A stretch of 35,439 nt of DNA from an uncultured beta proteobacterium (GCA_903870065.1 CAIQBN010000192.1:1-35439), one strand, 5' to 3'. Positions 1-10,033 are shown, numbered from the stretch's first letter. Program-made: numbers and translations. Notes: generated by a model from the letters alone, not told the origin.

Positions 1-378
<378 letters not shown>

Positions 379-384
379 TTCCTA

Positions 385-660
385 GTGGGCAATCGCATTG
401 TCCCCGTCGCCTTGATTGCCCTGCTGGTTATCCTGCATGGGCAATTGTGGTTTGGCAGGGGTAGCGTGCCGAATGTGGCTCGCTTGGTGCGACAACTCGA
501 TGAGCAGCAACTACGTAACGCCAAGGCAACACGGGCCAATGAACGGTTGGCCGCCGAAATCAGCGACCTGCGTGAAGGTCTCGAAATCGTGGAGGAACGG
601 GCACGCGCTGAACTAGGCATGGTAAAAGCCAATGAAATCTACGTTCAGATAGCACGCTAG
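385..660 (+). CDS. ftsB: Cell division protein FtsB
   Basis: A 91-residue bitopic membrane protein. FtsB forms the FtsQ-FtsB-FtsL complex that links early divisome assembly to activation of septal peptidoglycan synthesis. A short cytoplasmic N-terminus leads into one transmembrane helix (about residues 5-20, VPVALIALLVILHG). A periplasmic coiled coil rich in Leu, Glu and Arg follows (about residues 30-75). Size and layout fit the family. The start is GTG, 6 bases after the eno stop, and no ATG lies close enough to replace it. The identification rests on topology, size and the position after eno. Confidence 0.93.
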   Translation: MGNRIVPVALIALLVILHGQLWFGRGSVPNVARLVRQLDEQQLRNAKATRANERLAAEISDLREGLEIVEERARAELGMVKANEIYVQIAR

Positions 661-671
661 TCTCCGCGCGC

Positions 672-1661
672 TCAGTGCGTCGCCGCCCCACCATCTGATT
701 GCTGAACCGATGCAGTGAAAAGCTGCGCTGCATCAACGGCATCGAAGTGGTATTGCACCCCACAATATTCGCAAGACACTTCAATATCGGGGCGCTCGCT
801 CAGAATACTTTGGGCTTCCTCGCGACCCAGGCTCACAATCATGCGCCCCACACGTTCGCGGCTACAGGAGCACGCAAAGCGTGGCGCAGTGTCGCCCTGT
901 AGTGGTTCAAAACGTGTTATTTGCTCTTCCCAAAACAGGCGACGCAAAATGGTCTCCACATCCAGATTCAACAGTTCTTCGCGCTTGAGGCTGCCGGCGA
1001 GTATGGCGATGCGGTTGTAGTGCTCATCCAGACCAATCCGATCTTCATTTTCCTTGCTCACCATGCTGCCCGACAAATTGGAAGTTCCTTGCACCGGCAA
1101 ACGCTGAATCAACAGACCTGCAGCCACGTACTCATTGGCTGCCAGCACGAGTGCCGTGTCGAGTTGCTCGCTTTGCAGCATGTAATGCTCCAACACTTCG
1201 CTGATCTTTTCGATTTTGTGATTGCGGTCATCAAACAAGGGGACCACGCCCTGGTACGGCTGCTGCCCAGGAAACTTGCTATTGGGATCGAGCGTAATAG
1301 CACACCGCCCCGCGTTAGTCACATTGACCATCTGGCTCAGAGTGGCCGCGACATCCACTTGCCCCACCACCGTCGCAGTAGCGCGCAGGGCCAAATCAGG
1401 CTGCACCTCAACCACGGCAAGCTTGACCGGGCCATCCCCAAAAATTTGTAGCACGAGCGAGCCGTCAAACTTGATGTTGGCCTGCATCAATGCCGCTGCG
1501 GCCACCATTTCACCCAACATATCCCTGACCGGAGCGTCATAACCACCGGTGATGTTGTTGGATGCACGTCTGCGCAAAATCTCGGTCCAGGTGTCGGTCA
1601 ACCGAACGACCATGCCCCGCACGGGCAAACCATCAAACAAAAATTTGTGAAGTTCAGACAC
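672..1661 (-). CDS. hslO: Redox-regulated chaperone Hsp33
   Basis: A 329-residue cytoplasmic holdase chaperone that becomes active when its zinc-binding cysteines are oxidised. The C-terminal redox switch is visible as CSC followed 30 residues later by CEYC, which matches the family pattern CXC-X27-32-CXXC. The N-terminal substrate-binding domain contains the expected GRCAITLDPNSKFPGQQPYQG region. The chosen start is GTG at 1661, preceded by a GGGGTAGGG run that can act as ribosome binding site. It ends 11 bases from the ftsB stop on the opposite strand, so the two are convergent. The gamma-carbonic anhydrase gene lies directly upstream on the same strand. Confidence 0.96.
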   Translation of the reverse strand: MSELHKFLFDGLPVRGMVVRLTDTWTEILRRRASNNITGGYDAPVRDMLGEMVAAAALMQANIKFDGSLVLQIFGDGPVKLAVVEVQPDLALRATATVVGQVDVAATLSQMVNVTNAGRCAITLDPNSKFPGQQPYQGVVPLFDDRNHKIEKISEVLEHYMLQSEQLDTALVLAANEYVAAGLLIQRLPVQGTSNLSGSMVSKENEDRIGLDEHYNRIAILAGSLKREELLNLDVETILRRLFWEEQITRFEPLQGDTAPRFACSCSRERVGRMIVSLGREEAQSILSERPDIEVSCEYCGVQYHFDAVDAAQLFTASVQQSDGGAATH

Positions 1662-1699
1662 ACCCTACCCCAATATATTGCGCGACCACTGCACGGTGA

Positions 1700-2230
1700 T
1701 CAATCCTGGTCAAGTTTTTTTAATCCGGTCCTGAAACGGCGTGCATTGTCGATGTACTGCAGAGCACTGAGTTTCAGCGCGTCTCGCTGCTCGCTGCTAA
1801 GCTGACGTACGGCTTTTGCAGGGCTGCCGATGATCATGGAACCATCGGCAAATTCCTTCCCCTCCGTTACCAGAGCGCCTGCTCCAACAATACATCCTCT
1901 ACCGATCTTTGCACCATTGAGGACCACCGCTCCGATTCCGATTAGTGAGCCATCGCCAATGGTGCAACCATGCAGCATGACCTGATGTCCAATCGTGACA
2001 TATTCACCCACGATTAAGGGCTTCCCGATGTCTGCATGCAAAACGCTCCCGTCTTGGATGTTGGAGCCACGACCAACCTGGATAATTTCCGTATCGCCCC
2101 GGACGATCGCACCAAACCATATGCTGCAGTCATCTGCCAACTCCACATTTCCAATAACTTGTGCGCTGTCAGCCACCCAGGTGGACTCCGCCATCCTCGG
2201 CGCTATGTGGTCTAGTTGATAAATTGCCAT
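1700..2230 (-). CDS. Gamma-class carbonic anhydrase family protein (YrdA/PaaY-like)
   Basis: A 176-residue left-handed beta-helix protein with repeating hexapeptides such as IVGEYVTIGHQVMLHGCTIG. Histidines in the strings SVLHAD, IGHQVM and LHGCT lie where the family binds its metal, so the site looks intact. Members are trimeric; some hydrate CO2, and for many, including E. coli YrdA, the physiological substrate is unclear. It is transcribed towards hslO with a 38-base gap, so the two may form an operon. It is divergent from the DUF455 gene, with about 57 bases between the starts. Confidence 0.9.
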   Translation of the reverse strand: MAIYQLDHIAPRMAESTWVADSAQVIGNVELADDCSIWFGAIVRGDTEIIQVGRGSNIQDGSVLHADIGKPLIVGEYVTIGHQVMLHGCTIGDGSLIGIGAVVLNGAKIGRGCIVGAGALVTEGKEFADGSMIIGSPAKAVRQLSSEQRDALKLSALQYIDNARRFRTGLKKLDQD

Positions 2231-2287
2231 ATTGCTCCAATGATTTGTGGGCGCATCCCACGTGATGCATTACCTAGAATTGTAAGT

Positions 2288-3082
2288 ATGGAACTTAGAC
2301 AACTCTGCCTTGAGGTGTTTGGCCTCACTCAACCAATGCAAAAAGTGACTGCAGTGCAGACGATCGCAGTAAACGATACCACTCCAATTGACAGCAGCGC
2401 AAACTTGATCAGCGACGGTTTGCCAGGTCGACCGGCCCGACCGGTCTTGGTTCATCCACAGGAAGTGCCTCGGCGCTCACCGTTTACATTGGAGGGACAC
2501 TGCGCACTGATCCACTCGATCGCGCACATTGAATTCAATGCCATCAATCTCGCCTTGGACGCGATCTGGCGTTTTCCGGGCATGCCCAACGCCTATTACC
2601 TGGACTGGCTGCGCGTCGCACAAGAGGAATCCGTGCACTTCACACTTTTACGAAACCACTTGCGAGAGCATGGGCACGACTATGGTGACTTCGCGGCACA
2701 TGACGGTCTATGGACGATGTGCGAAAGCACCAGCCGTGACCTGACGACCCGTATGGCACTGGTACCCCGAACGATGGAAGCACGCGGACTCGACGCGACA
2801 CCCATCATTCAGGCCAAACTTCGCAGGGTCGGGGCATCACACTCTTTGGCTGCAGTCGCAATTTTGGACATCATCCTCGCCGACGAAATCGGCCATGTCG
2901 CTATAGGAAATTACTGGTACAACTGGTTGTGCATACGTGACCAACATGATGGCGCTGCGTTCTACGCCCTGGCGGCCAGGCAACACAACGCACCGCGATT
3001 GAAACCCCCATTTAATCTGGAGGCGCGCATGCAAGCTGGCTTTACACAATCCGAAATTGATGCGCTATCGACATCGGGCTAG
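2288..3082 (+). CDS. DUF455 family ferritin-like protein
   Basis: A 264-residue cytoplasmic protein of the DUF455 ferritin-like family. Likely metal ligands sit in a helical-bundle pattern: HIEFNAINLALD, QEESVHFTLLR and DEIGHVAIGNYW, giving three E or E-x-x-H sites. The family is related to di-iron proteins such as MiaE, but its reaction is not established, so no substrate is claimed. The start is ATG 2288 (MELRQLCLEVF), because the frame upstream of it is unlike family N-termini and runs into the divergent promoter region. Its neighbours, gamma-carbonic anhydrase and hslO, form a grouping seen repeatedly in Burkholderiales (recalled, not searched). Confidence 0.85.
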   Translation: MELRQLCLEVFGLTQPMQKVTAVQTIAVNDTTPIDSSANLISDGLPGRPARPVLVHPQEVPRRSPFTLEGHCALIHSIAHIEFNAINLALDAIWRFPGMPNAYYLDWLRVAQEESVHFTLLRNHLREHGHDYGDFAAHDGLWTMCESTSRDLTTRMALVPRTMEARGLDATPIIQAKLRRVGASHSLAAVAILDIILADEIGHVAIGNYWYNWLCIRDQHDGAAFYALAARQHNAPRLKPPFNLEARMQAGFTQSEIDALSTSG

Positions 3083-3165
3083 TTTCTGCATGGTTTCTAC
3101 CCGTTAAGTCAAGCATCAAGACGATGTAGCATCAGCTTACACCGCTAACTACCGTCATTGCGTTG

Positions 3166-5757
3166 ATGATTCAGAGCAAACCCATTAAAAATAGATACTT
3201 AGCTCACCCGCGCAAGGTGGCGGTGATGGTCTTTGTGCTTGCTCTTATCACTTCATTTGGGTTTGCCTGGGAAATTGAGGATCGCAATTTAAAGTCGGAG
3301 CGCCTGCGTATCAGCGCACTAACCGCAAGCCATGCGCAGGCAATTCAGACCACAATGGAACGCGCATTGTCGGCCACCTACTCGATCGCCGCCATGGTAC
3401 GCCAGAGCAAAGGCAGCGCGCCCGATTTTGAAGGCATCGCCAGTGAAATGCTGCCCTGGTACCCTGGCGTCGCCATTTTGGGCCTCAGCCCTGGCGGTGT
3501 CATTCGGCGAATTGCGCCACTGGCGGGCAACGAAAAGTCGATCGGATTTGACCAGTTGAAAGATCCGATTCAGGGAGCCGAGGCCAGGCTGGCCAAGGAG
3601 TCAGGCAAACTGACACTGGCTGGTCCATTGCAATTGGTCCAGGGTGGTTTGGGAGCCGTGGGCAGACTGCCAATATATTTGGAAGATGGAAATGGTAAGC
3701 CGTTCTTTTGGGGGTTGACCTACGCAGTGATACGTTTCCCGCAGGCACTCTCGGGAACGAGGCTTGAGTCGCTGCGAGAGTCCGGACTCGACTATTCTCT
3801 ATGGAGAATCTCCCCTGAAGGAAGTTCGCCCCAGGTCATTGCATCGTCCATCGCCGGACGACTGGCGTCACCGGTCGAGCATTACATCAACCTGCCAAAC
3901 GGTCAGTGGACACTGAGCGTTGCGCCGACCAATGGCTGGGGTAACAGCCACAGATTGACTCTCCAGGGCGCGCTGGCGCTTGCATTTAGCCTGTTAATTG
4001 CGTACGCAAGCAAACTATTGATTGAACTGAAGTCACATGAACGCGGCCAAGAAGCCCTGATTGCGCTGCGTACTCGGGAAATTGCCGCATCACAAAGCAA
4101 GCTCAAAGCAACGCTTGAAGCCATTCCGGATGTCATGCTGGAGATGGGGCTTGACGGAACCTTCCACGACTACCATGCCCCAAGGTCCAACAGTTCCTTT
4201 CCACCCTCTGAATTTTTTCTTGGGAAGAAAGTTGCGGATGTGCTGCCCAACGAAGCAGCAATGTCGGTAATGTCGGCACTCCAGGAGGCTGACTCCAAAG
4301 GTCACTCCGAGGGCAAGGAATATGCCCTTGAAACCGAGACAGGCTTATCCTGGTTTGAGATTTCACTAACCAAGAAACTTGACTCAACGGATTGTGAGTC
4401 ACGCTTCATTGTCCTCTCACGCAACATCACCCAACGCAAGTCTTCCGAGGAAGAGATCAACAAGCTTGCCTTCTATGATCCCCTGACGGAGTTGCCCAAC
4501 CGACGCCTTATGCTTGACCGCCTTCGTCAGGCGCTGGCCATCAGCGCACGAAGCGGACGCATGGGCGCGGTACTATTTCTTGACCTCGACAATTTCAAGA
4601 CACTCAATGACACCCAGGGGCACGACATGGGAGATCTTTTGCTGCAGCAGGTTGGGAAACGACTGACCCAGTGCATCCGGCAAGGCGACACCGTGGCCCG
4701 ACTTGGCGGCGATGAATTCGTGGTCATGATCGAAGACCTCAGCGAAAACTATGAAATGGCCGCCGCGCAAGCCGAAAGTATCGGAGGGAAACTATTGACT
4801 TCCATTTGTCAGCCCTACCGACTTGCCGGACTCGACTACCTGATCACACCAAGTATCGGGGTAACGCTGTACACGGATCAACATCAATCCACTGATGAAT
4901 TGCTCAAACAAGCTGACCTCGCCATGTACCAGGCCAAGTCTTCTGGACGAAATACGCTGCGGTTCTTTGATCCGGCCATGCAGGCCGTGATTACCGCCCG
5001 TGTTGGACTTGAATCCGATATTCGCGCTGGCATACTGAAAGATCAGTTTCAACTCTATTACCAACCACAAATTGACAGGGACGGCAACACCACTGGCGCA
5101 GAGGTATTGCTGCGTTGGCCGCACCCTGAGCGAGGAATGATTTCACCGGCCAGTTTTATTCCACTGGCTGAAGAAACCGGCCTAATTTTGCCATTGGGAA
5201 ACTGGGTTCTGGAGACCGCCTGCACACAATTGGCTTTATGGGCTCACAATGACCGAATGAAAGGCTTGACACTGTCGGTCAACGTCAGCTCGCGCCAGTT
5301 CAGGCAACCCGACTTCATGCCTTATGTGCTGGATTTAATCAGTTACACGGGGGTAAACCCCCGGCGCCTGAAGCTTGAGCTCACGGAAAGCCTGCTGGTG
5401 GATGACATGGACGACACAACGATCAAGATGACGGCACTCAAGGAACGCGGCGTAGGTTTTTCACTGGATGACTTCGGCACAGGATACTCGTCGCTGTCCT
5501 ACTTGAAGCGCCTACCCCTGGATCAGCTGAAAATTGATCAATCATTTGTACGCGATCTGATGACCGATGCAAATGATGCCGCAATTGCGCGCGCTGTGAT
5601 TACGCTTGGGCATAGTCTGGGTTTGACCGTCATAGCCGAAGGCGTTGAAACCCAGGCCCAGCGGGACTACTTGCATCAGCAGGGCTGCGATGCCTACCAG
5701 GGCTATTTGATGGGACGCCCGATGCCATTGACCGATTTTGAACACCGCCTGACCTAA
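3166..5757 (+). CDS. CHASE-PAS-GGDEF-EAL membrane c-di-GMP enzyme
   Basis: An 863-residue inner-membrane signalling protein expected both to make and to degrade cyclic di-GMP. The order is a transmembrane helix (about 17-35), a periplasmic CHASE sensor (about 40-245, with PLAGNEKSIGFDQLKDP), a second transmembrane helix (about 265-287), a PAS domain (about 310-420), GGDEF and EAL. The GGDEF motif at about 514-518 is intact, with an RQGD inhibitory-site motif just before it. The EAL domain keeps EVLLR at about 646, the ELTES glutamate, DDFGTGYSS at about 768 and a KIDQSFV lysine. Both activities may therefore be functional. ATG 3166 was chosen over the TTG just before it. The next gene starts 11 bases downstream. 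Confidence 0.93.
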   Translation: MIQSKPIKNRYLAHPRKVAVMVFVLALITSFGFAWEIEDRNLKSERLRISALTASHAQAIQTTMERALSATYSIAAMVRQSKGSAPDFEGIASEMLPWYPGVAILGLSPGGVIRRIAPLAGNEKSIGFDQLKDPIQGAEARLAKESGKLTLAGPLQLVQGGLGAVGRLPIYLEDGNGKPFFWGLTYAVIRFPQALSGTRLESLRESGLDYSLWRISPEGSSPQVIASSIAGRLASPVEHYINLPNGQWTLSVAPTNGWGNSHRLTLQGALALAFSLLIAYASKLLIELKSHERGQEALIALRTREIAASQSKLKATLEAIPDVMLEMGLDGTFHDYHAPRSNSSFPPSEFFLGKKVADVLPNEAAMSVMSALQEADSKGHSEGKEYALETETGLSWFEISLTKKLDSTDCESRFIVLSRNITQRKSSEEEINKLAFYDPLTELPNRRLMLDRLRQALAISARSGRMGAVLFLDLDNFKTLNDTQGHDMGDLLLQQVGKRLTQCIRQGDTVARLGGDEFVVMIEDLSENYEMAAAQAESIGGKLLTSICQPYRLAGLDYLITPSIGVTLYTDQHQSTDELLKQADLAMYQAKSSGRNTLRFFDPAMQAVITARVGLESDIRAGILKDQFQLYYQPQIDRDGNTTGAEVLLRWPHPERGMISPASFIPLAEETGLILPLGNWVLETACTQLALWAHNDRMKGLTLSVNVSSRQFRQPDFMPYVLDLISYTGVNPRRLKLELTESLLVDDMDDTTIKMTALKERGVGFSLDDFGTGYSSLSYLKRLPLDQLKIDQSFVRDLMTDANDAAIARAVITLGHSLGLTVIAEGVETQAQRDYLHQQGCDAYQGYLMGRPMPLTDFEHRLT

Positions 5758-5768
5758 CAAACACCCGT

Positions 5769-7025
5769 ATGTCTGATACCCAGCCCTCCGCGCCCCCAAA
5801 TTTAAATCCCGCTGCGACTTCGATTGCGTTTGCACATCAGGCAATATTGGATGAAAACAAGGCAATCATTGGCTATGAACTGTTTGACCGGTCTGTCAAT
5901 ACCAACAGCCACACGGCTGCGAGCGACGCGCAACTACTTTTCAACGTCCTGAGTTCTGGGGATATCGAATCGCCCATCGGAAACAAGACCGTCTTCATCA
6001 ATTGCACACACGATAGCCTTGCTGGCGGGCATCTGGACTTGGTCGCCCCACAACGCGTGGTACTGGAAGTTCCGCCAGTGGGCGTTTCTGATGTTGATCA
6101 AATTTTGACCCGTTTGCCAAATCTCGAAGAAATCAGGCGGCGCGGCTTTCGATTGGCCTTCGACTACTCTGTGCTCACCCAGCCTTACGCGGCGTGGTTG
6201 CCACTCGCCTCCTTTATCAAATTCGACCTCTCTATCATTCGACCGCAGTCCATTGGCTCCTTCATCAAGTTAGCACAAGCCAAGACCACCGCGCAGCTGA
6301 TCGCCGAACGCGTGGAGACTCCGGCGCAGTACGCCATGGTTTCCAACTTTGGAATAAAGCTCTTTCAAGGCTATTGGTTCGCCAAACCGGTTCTGGTGCA
6401 GGGACAAACAGTCCGCCCAACACAGGCAACCATATTGCAGCTGATTAACCTGGTCCGCAAGCAAGCCAGCACGACGGAGATTGAGGAATTGTTGAAGAGA
6501 GACCCGACGCTGTCGTTCAACCTATTGCGATTCATAAATTCGGCGGGCTTTGGAATGCGCTCCGAAATAACATCATTCAAGCATGCCGTGATGCTGCTCG
6601 GATTGAACCGCCTGTTTAAATGGGCAGCGCTTCTTCTCACCACTTCGAACAAGGCCGACATGCCGCCTGCGGTGGGTACAACAGCGGTTGCGCGCGGACG
6701 TTTGATGGAACTCCTGGCAGCTGAACTGTTGCCCCCGGAAGAGTGTGACAACGCTTTTGTGGTTGGAGTCTTTTCCCTCCTTGACACCATGCTGGGGATG
6801 TCCATGGAAGCCGCACTGGCTACCGTAGCGCTTCCGGAAGCCGTAACGCAAGCATTGCTGCACCGCAGTGGACCATTAGCGCCATTTTTGGAACTAACTG
6901 AAGCATGTGAAACGGGAGATGATGCATCCTTCGCACGCACTGCAAATCAACTGGGACTCAATAACAACCAAGTGAACTGGGCTCATGTGCAGGCACTCGT
7001 TTGGGCCGAGTCCTTAGGGGTATGA
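5769..7025 (+). CDS. Degenerate EAL-HDOD domain signalling protein
   Basis: A 418-residue cytoplasmic protein with an N-terminal EAL-type domain (about 20-215) and a C-terminal HDOD domain (about 220-410), the architecture of YuxH-like proteins. The EAL entry motif survives as YELFDRS and the lysine motif as FIKFDLS. The catalytic DDFGTG motif is replaced by FDYSVLTQ, so the metal-binding aspartate pair is lost and phosphodiesterase activity is unlikely. It may bind c-di-GMP or act by protein contacts. HDOD domains occur in regulators of motility and signalling. Its position 11 bases after a full GGDEF-EAL enzyme suggests one transcript and a shared pathway, which is an inference. Confidence 0.88.
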   Translation: MSDTQPSAPPNLNPAATSIAFAHQAILDENKAIIGYELFDRSVNTNSHTAASDAQLLFNVLSSGDIESPIGNKTVFINCTHDSLAGGHLDLVAPQRVVLEVPPVGVSDVDQILTRLPNLEEIRRRGFRLAFDYSVLTQPYAAWLPLASFIKFDLSIIRPQSIGSFIKLAQAKTTAQLIAERVETPAQYAMVSNFGIKLFQGYWFAKPVLVQGQTVRPTQATILQLINLVRKQASTTEIEELLKRDPTLSFNLLRFINSAGFGMRSEITSFKHAVMLLGLNRLFKWAALLLTTSNKADMPPAVGTTAVARGRLMELLAAELLPPEECDNAFVVGVFSLLDTMLGMSMEAALATVALPEAVTQALLHRSGPLAPFLELTEACETGDDASFARTANQLGLNNNQVNWAHVQALVWAESLGV

Positions 7026-7044
7026 GCTCGATTCCCAAGCACAT

Positions 7045-7959
7045 TTAACCGCGTGGATGGTGCAACCGATGCAGTACGGCCAAGCGTTCACGTGCCACGT
7101 GTGTGTAAATCGTTGTTGTCGAAATATCGGCGTGTCCGAGCAATAGCTGCACCGCACGCAAATCAGCGCCATGGTTCAGCAGATGGGTTGCGAATGCGTG
7201 GCGCAACGTGTGGGGTGACAACGGAACATGAATTCCTGCGTTCGCGGCATGTTTCTTCACAACCATCCAGAACATGACGCGCGACATCGCCTGCCCCGGC
7301 GTGGAGCCGCGAACCGTCACGAACAGATCGTCTGTCTGTTTGCCTGCCAGCAACTCGCCGCGTGCCGCTCCCAGATACTGGCGCAACCATCGACTGGCAA
7401 TTTCGCCAAATGGAACCAAGCGTTCTTTATTGCCTTTACCCAAGACCCTCAAGATGTTGTCTTGCAGGCTGATGTTCAGGGTTTTGAGTGTCACCAACTC
7501 GGTCACCCGTAGCCCACTTGCATACATCAATTCCAACATGGCGCGATCGCGCAGTCCCAATGCGCAAGACGTATCGGGCGCCGCCAGCAAAGCCTCCACT
7601 TGCGCCTCGGTCAGCGTTTTTGGGACACGCAGCGGTTGCTTGGCAGATTCAAGTTTCAGGGTCGGATCAACTGCAATCAAGCCTTCGCGCAAGGCCCATC
7701 TGAAGTAACGCTTAAAAACCGCCAATCTCCGGTTTGCCGTCGTCGCGCGAGTCGTTGAATGGCGCTCGGAAAAGTATTGCTGCAGGTCCAACTCACGTGC
7801 CTGAGGCAGGGTAGTCAGTCGGATCTTCAACCATTCACCCAAGAGGGCTAAGTCCCTTCTGTAAGCCGTCAGCGTGTTCAGCGAAAGGCCTTCCTCAAGC
7901 CAAAGTGCGTCGACAAAAGCATCAATTTCTGAAGAGGTGCGCGTGCGCTCCCCCATCAT
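7045..7959 (-). CDS. xerD: Tyrosine recombinase XerD
   Basis: A 304-residue site-specific recombinase. With XerC it resolves chromosome dimers at dif during division. The N-terminal SAM-like DNA-binding domain covers about 10-95 and the catalytic domain about 115-295. All catalytic residues are visible: R151 (SGLRVTEL), K175 (GKGNKER), H250 and R253 (HTLRHAF), H276 (LGHADIS) and the nucleophile Y285 (IYTHV). Length and the absence of integrase-type extensions favour a chromosomal Xer protein; XerD over XerC is a judgement. The start ATG overlaps the stop of the upstream Bug-protein gene as ATGA, so translation may be coupled. A second in-frame ATG follows immediately. Confidence 0.92.
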   Translation of the reverse strand: MMGERTRTSSEIDAFVDALWLEEGLSLNTLTAYRRDLALLGEWLKIRLTTLPQARELDLQQYFSERHSTTRATTANRRLAVFKRYFRWALREGLIAVDPTLKLESAKQPLRVPKTLTEAQVEALLAAPDTSCALGLRDRAMLELMYASGLRVTELVTLKTLNISLQDNILRVLGKGNKERLVPFGEIASRWLRQYLGAARGELLAGKQTDDLFVTVRGSTPGQAMSRVMFWMVVKKHAANAGIHVPLSPHTLRHAFATHLLNHGADLRAVQLLLGHADISTTTIYTHVARERLAVLHRLHHPRG

Positions 7960-8918
7960 TCCAAACGCAACTTGGCGGAATCGACCACTTTCTTGTACAC
8001 CTCATACTCTGCCCGGATCTGAGTTGCGAATTGATCTGGTGAATTGCCAACGATCAAAGAACCGGTGTCTTCAATACGCTTCTTCACTGCGGGATCTTCC
8101 AATACTTTTCGCACCGCTGCATTGAGCTTGTCAACGACTTCTTTAGACATCCCCTTGGGTCCATAAATGCCATAGAAAGCCATCCGATTCACAGGCTCCA
8201 GCCCGACTTCCTTGAACGTTGGCACGTTGGGCAGTTGCGCAAGTCGCTGGGGAGCGGCCACCACAATCGGAATCAGCCGGTTTGATGTGATGAAGGGCAT
8301 GGCCGAAGGCATGTTGTCAAACGTCATCGGCACCTGCCCGGCCACGGTGTCATTCAACGCGGGACCGGCCCCCCGGTAAGGGATATGGGTGATGAAGGTG
8401 GTGGTCAGGTTCTTGAACAACTCCATCTGCAGGTGGCCAATACCACCCGTGCCCGACGAAGAGTATGAATACTTGCCCGGACTGGACTTGATTTCGGCCA
8501 GAAAGCCCTTGAAATCCTTAGCCGGAAAGCTCGGGTGCACGGCTATGACGTTGGGTGTTGCCGCCACATTGATAACCGGTGTGAAATCAGTCAGAGAGTT
8601 ATACGGAATTTTTGGATTGATAGCCGGATTGGCTGCCACCGTCGAAACGGTGGCCATTCCCAAAGAATAGCCATCGGGGGCTGCCTTGGCGGTCTCGTTG
8701 GCGCCAACCACTCCGCCACCACCCGCCTTGTTCTCGACGACCACACTTTGACCCAGTATCTTTCCCAGCGGATCGGCTATGGTGCGGGCGATGATGTCGG
8801 TCGTGCCACCGGGCGCAAACGGTACCTGCAATTTGATAACCTTGTTGGGATAGCCCTGCGCCAGCGAAGCGCCAGCGGCAAGGGAAAGACTCAAGGCTAA
8901 GAGCTGACGGGTTCGCAT
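7956..8918 (-). CDS. Bug-family (TTT) periplasmic substrate-binding protein
   Basis: A 320-residue exported protein of the tripartite tricarboxylate transporter receptor family (Bug/TctC), which is greatly expanded in Bordetella and Comamonadaceae. A signal peptide occupies residues 1-20 ([20 protein letters not shown]). Family hallmarks follow: [29 protein letters not shown] and a central [10 protein letters not shown]. The start is ATG 8918, which has GGAG about 10 bases upstream; the longer frame to 8987 would bury the signal peptide. No TctA or TctB membrane partner is nearby, so it is an orphan receptor and its ligand cannot be told from sequence. Confidence 0.9.
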   Translation of the reverse strand: MRTRQLLALSLSLAAGASLAQGYPNKVIKLQVPFAPGGTTDIIARTIADPLGKILGQSVVVENKAGGGGVVGANETAKAAPDGYSLGMATVSTVAANPAINPKIPYNSLTDFTPVINVAATPNVIAVHPSFPAKDFKGFLAEIKSSPGKYSYSSSGTGGIGHLQMELFKNLTTTFITHIPYRGAGPALNDTVAGQVPMTFDNMPSAMPFITSNRLIPIVVAAPQRLAQLPNVPTFKEVGLEPVNRMAFYGIYGPKGMSKEVVDKLNAAVRKVLEDPAVKKRIEDTGSLIVGNSPDQFATQIRAEYEVYKKVVDSAKLRLE

Positions 8919-9013
8919 GTAGGTAATCTCCGAATAATTGTTGCTGACACCAGAGCCAAATAGTAACCGCAGCTGCGACAGTTGCACCGTGCGTTCACTG
9001 TTATTCTCAGCCA

Positions 9014-9919
9014 GTGAACTATGCCCAGCTGCTCTTCCCCGATTTCTCTCTCATCCTGTGCGGTTACCTGGTTTGTCGATACACCGCGCTCAACCGGTCG
9101 GTATGGGAGCAGGTGGAGACACTGGTGTATTTCTTTTTGTTCCCGGTTCTGCTGTTTCAATCCATTGTCAAAAGCCCGCTGGACGTACATGCCGCATCCC
9201 GCCTGATCGGCGCGGGATGGACTTTAGGGGTGACCGGCATCGCGATGGCCTATGTGTTGCCCCATTTGCCAATGCTGCAGCGCTGGGTTGACGGACGCGA
9301 TCACGCCGCCAGCGCGCAGATTGCATTTCGCTTCAATTCCTTCATAGGGCTTGCCATTGCTGATCGCTTGGCCGGCCCGCAAGGTGTGCAACTGATTGCG
9401 GTGCTGATTGGCGTATGTGTGCCGCTGTTCAATGTGGGCGCAGTCTGGCCCATGGTGCGCCATGCCAAGCGCAGTCTGATGCGCGAAATGCTGCGCAACC
9501 CCTTGATTCTTGCCACAGCGTCAGCGTTGATCGCCAACCTGTTGGGATTCACTATTCCGCACTGGCTGGAGCCGTCTGTCTCGCGCATCGGCGCGGCATC
9601 CATCGCCCTGGGTTTAATGGCCGCTGGTGCCGGCATGCAGTTCGGAGCCCTGGCAAAAGCCAAGGTCTTGGCAATCTCCGTGCTGTCTATCCGCCACCTG
9701 ATACTACCGTTGGTGGCGTTCGGGTTGACACGGTTTTTTGCTCTGAACGCTGCCGAGACGACAGTGCTGTTGGCATTTTCGGCACTACCTACCGCGTCTA
9801 GCTGCTACGTGCTGGCAGCCCGCATGGGCTATGACGGCGCCTACGTGGCCGGACTGGTAACACTGTCGACGCTGTTGGGCATGCTGAGTTTGCCGCTGGC
9901 GCTGGGGCTGCTGGGGTAG
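9014..9919 (+). CDS. AEC family (auxin efflux carrier-type) permease
   Basis: A 301-residue inner-membrane transporter with about ten hydrophobic segments in two halves, fitting the AEC/BART superfamily. Recognisable stretches are the N-terminal [15 protein letters not shown], the region [19 protein letters not shown] and the C-terminal [18 protein letters not shown]. Bacterial members export malate, malonate or other organic acids; the substrate here is unknown. The start is GTG 9014, since the frame gives a sensible N-terminus and no earlier start exists before the divergent Bug gene. The two divergent genes share about 95 bases that should contain both promoters. Confidence 0.88.
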   Translation: MNYAQLLFPDFSLILCGYLVCRYTALNRSVWEQVETLVYFFLFPVLLFQSIVKSPLDVHAASRLIGAGWTLGVTGIAMAYVLPHLPMLQRWVDGRDHAASAQIAFRFNSFIGLAIADRLAGPQGVQLIAVLIGVCVPLFNVGAVWPMVRHAKRSLMREMLRNPLILATASALIANLLGFTIPHWLEPSVSRIGAASIALGLMAAGAGMQFGALAKAKVLAISVLSIRHLILPLVAFGLTRFFALNAAETTVLLAFSALPTASSCYVLAARMGYDGAYVAGLVTLSTLLGMLSLPLALGLLG

Positions 9920-9976
9920 CGGCCAATGCGTATACCCAGCATGGGTATATTTTCGTTTCATAGCAATTTGTAAGCG

Positions 9977-10033
9977 AAAATGACCTGCAGCCCTCGCAAT
10001 ACATACATGAGTAGCTATTAAATTTATAGCGAA
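9977..10033 (+). repeat. Dispersed palindromic repeat, copy 1 (intergenic)
   Basis: This lies in the 150-base gap between the AEC gene and the 3' end of the MFS gene, and no gene is visible in that gap. It carries GCAGCCCTCGCAATAC followed by the near-palindrome GCTATTAAATTTATAGC, which can form a hairpin. The same two-part structure recurs at 14021-14070 (opposite strand), 27473-27515 and 33871-33925. From memory it resembles a short interspersed repeat common in Comamonadaceae genomes. Its position between convergent gene ends also fits a structure acting at the 3' ends of mRNAs, although no T-tract follows the hairpin. Confidence 0.75.

Noticed and set aside
921-1451. 176-codon open frame on the + strand
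   Set aside because: It is entirely antisense to hslO, whose zinc motif and length are intact.
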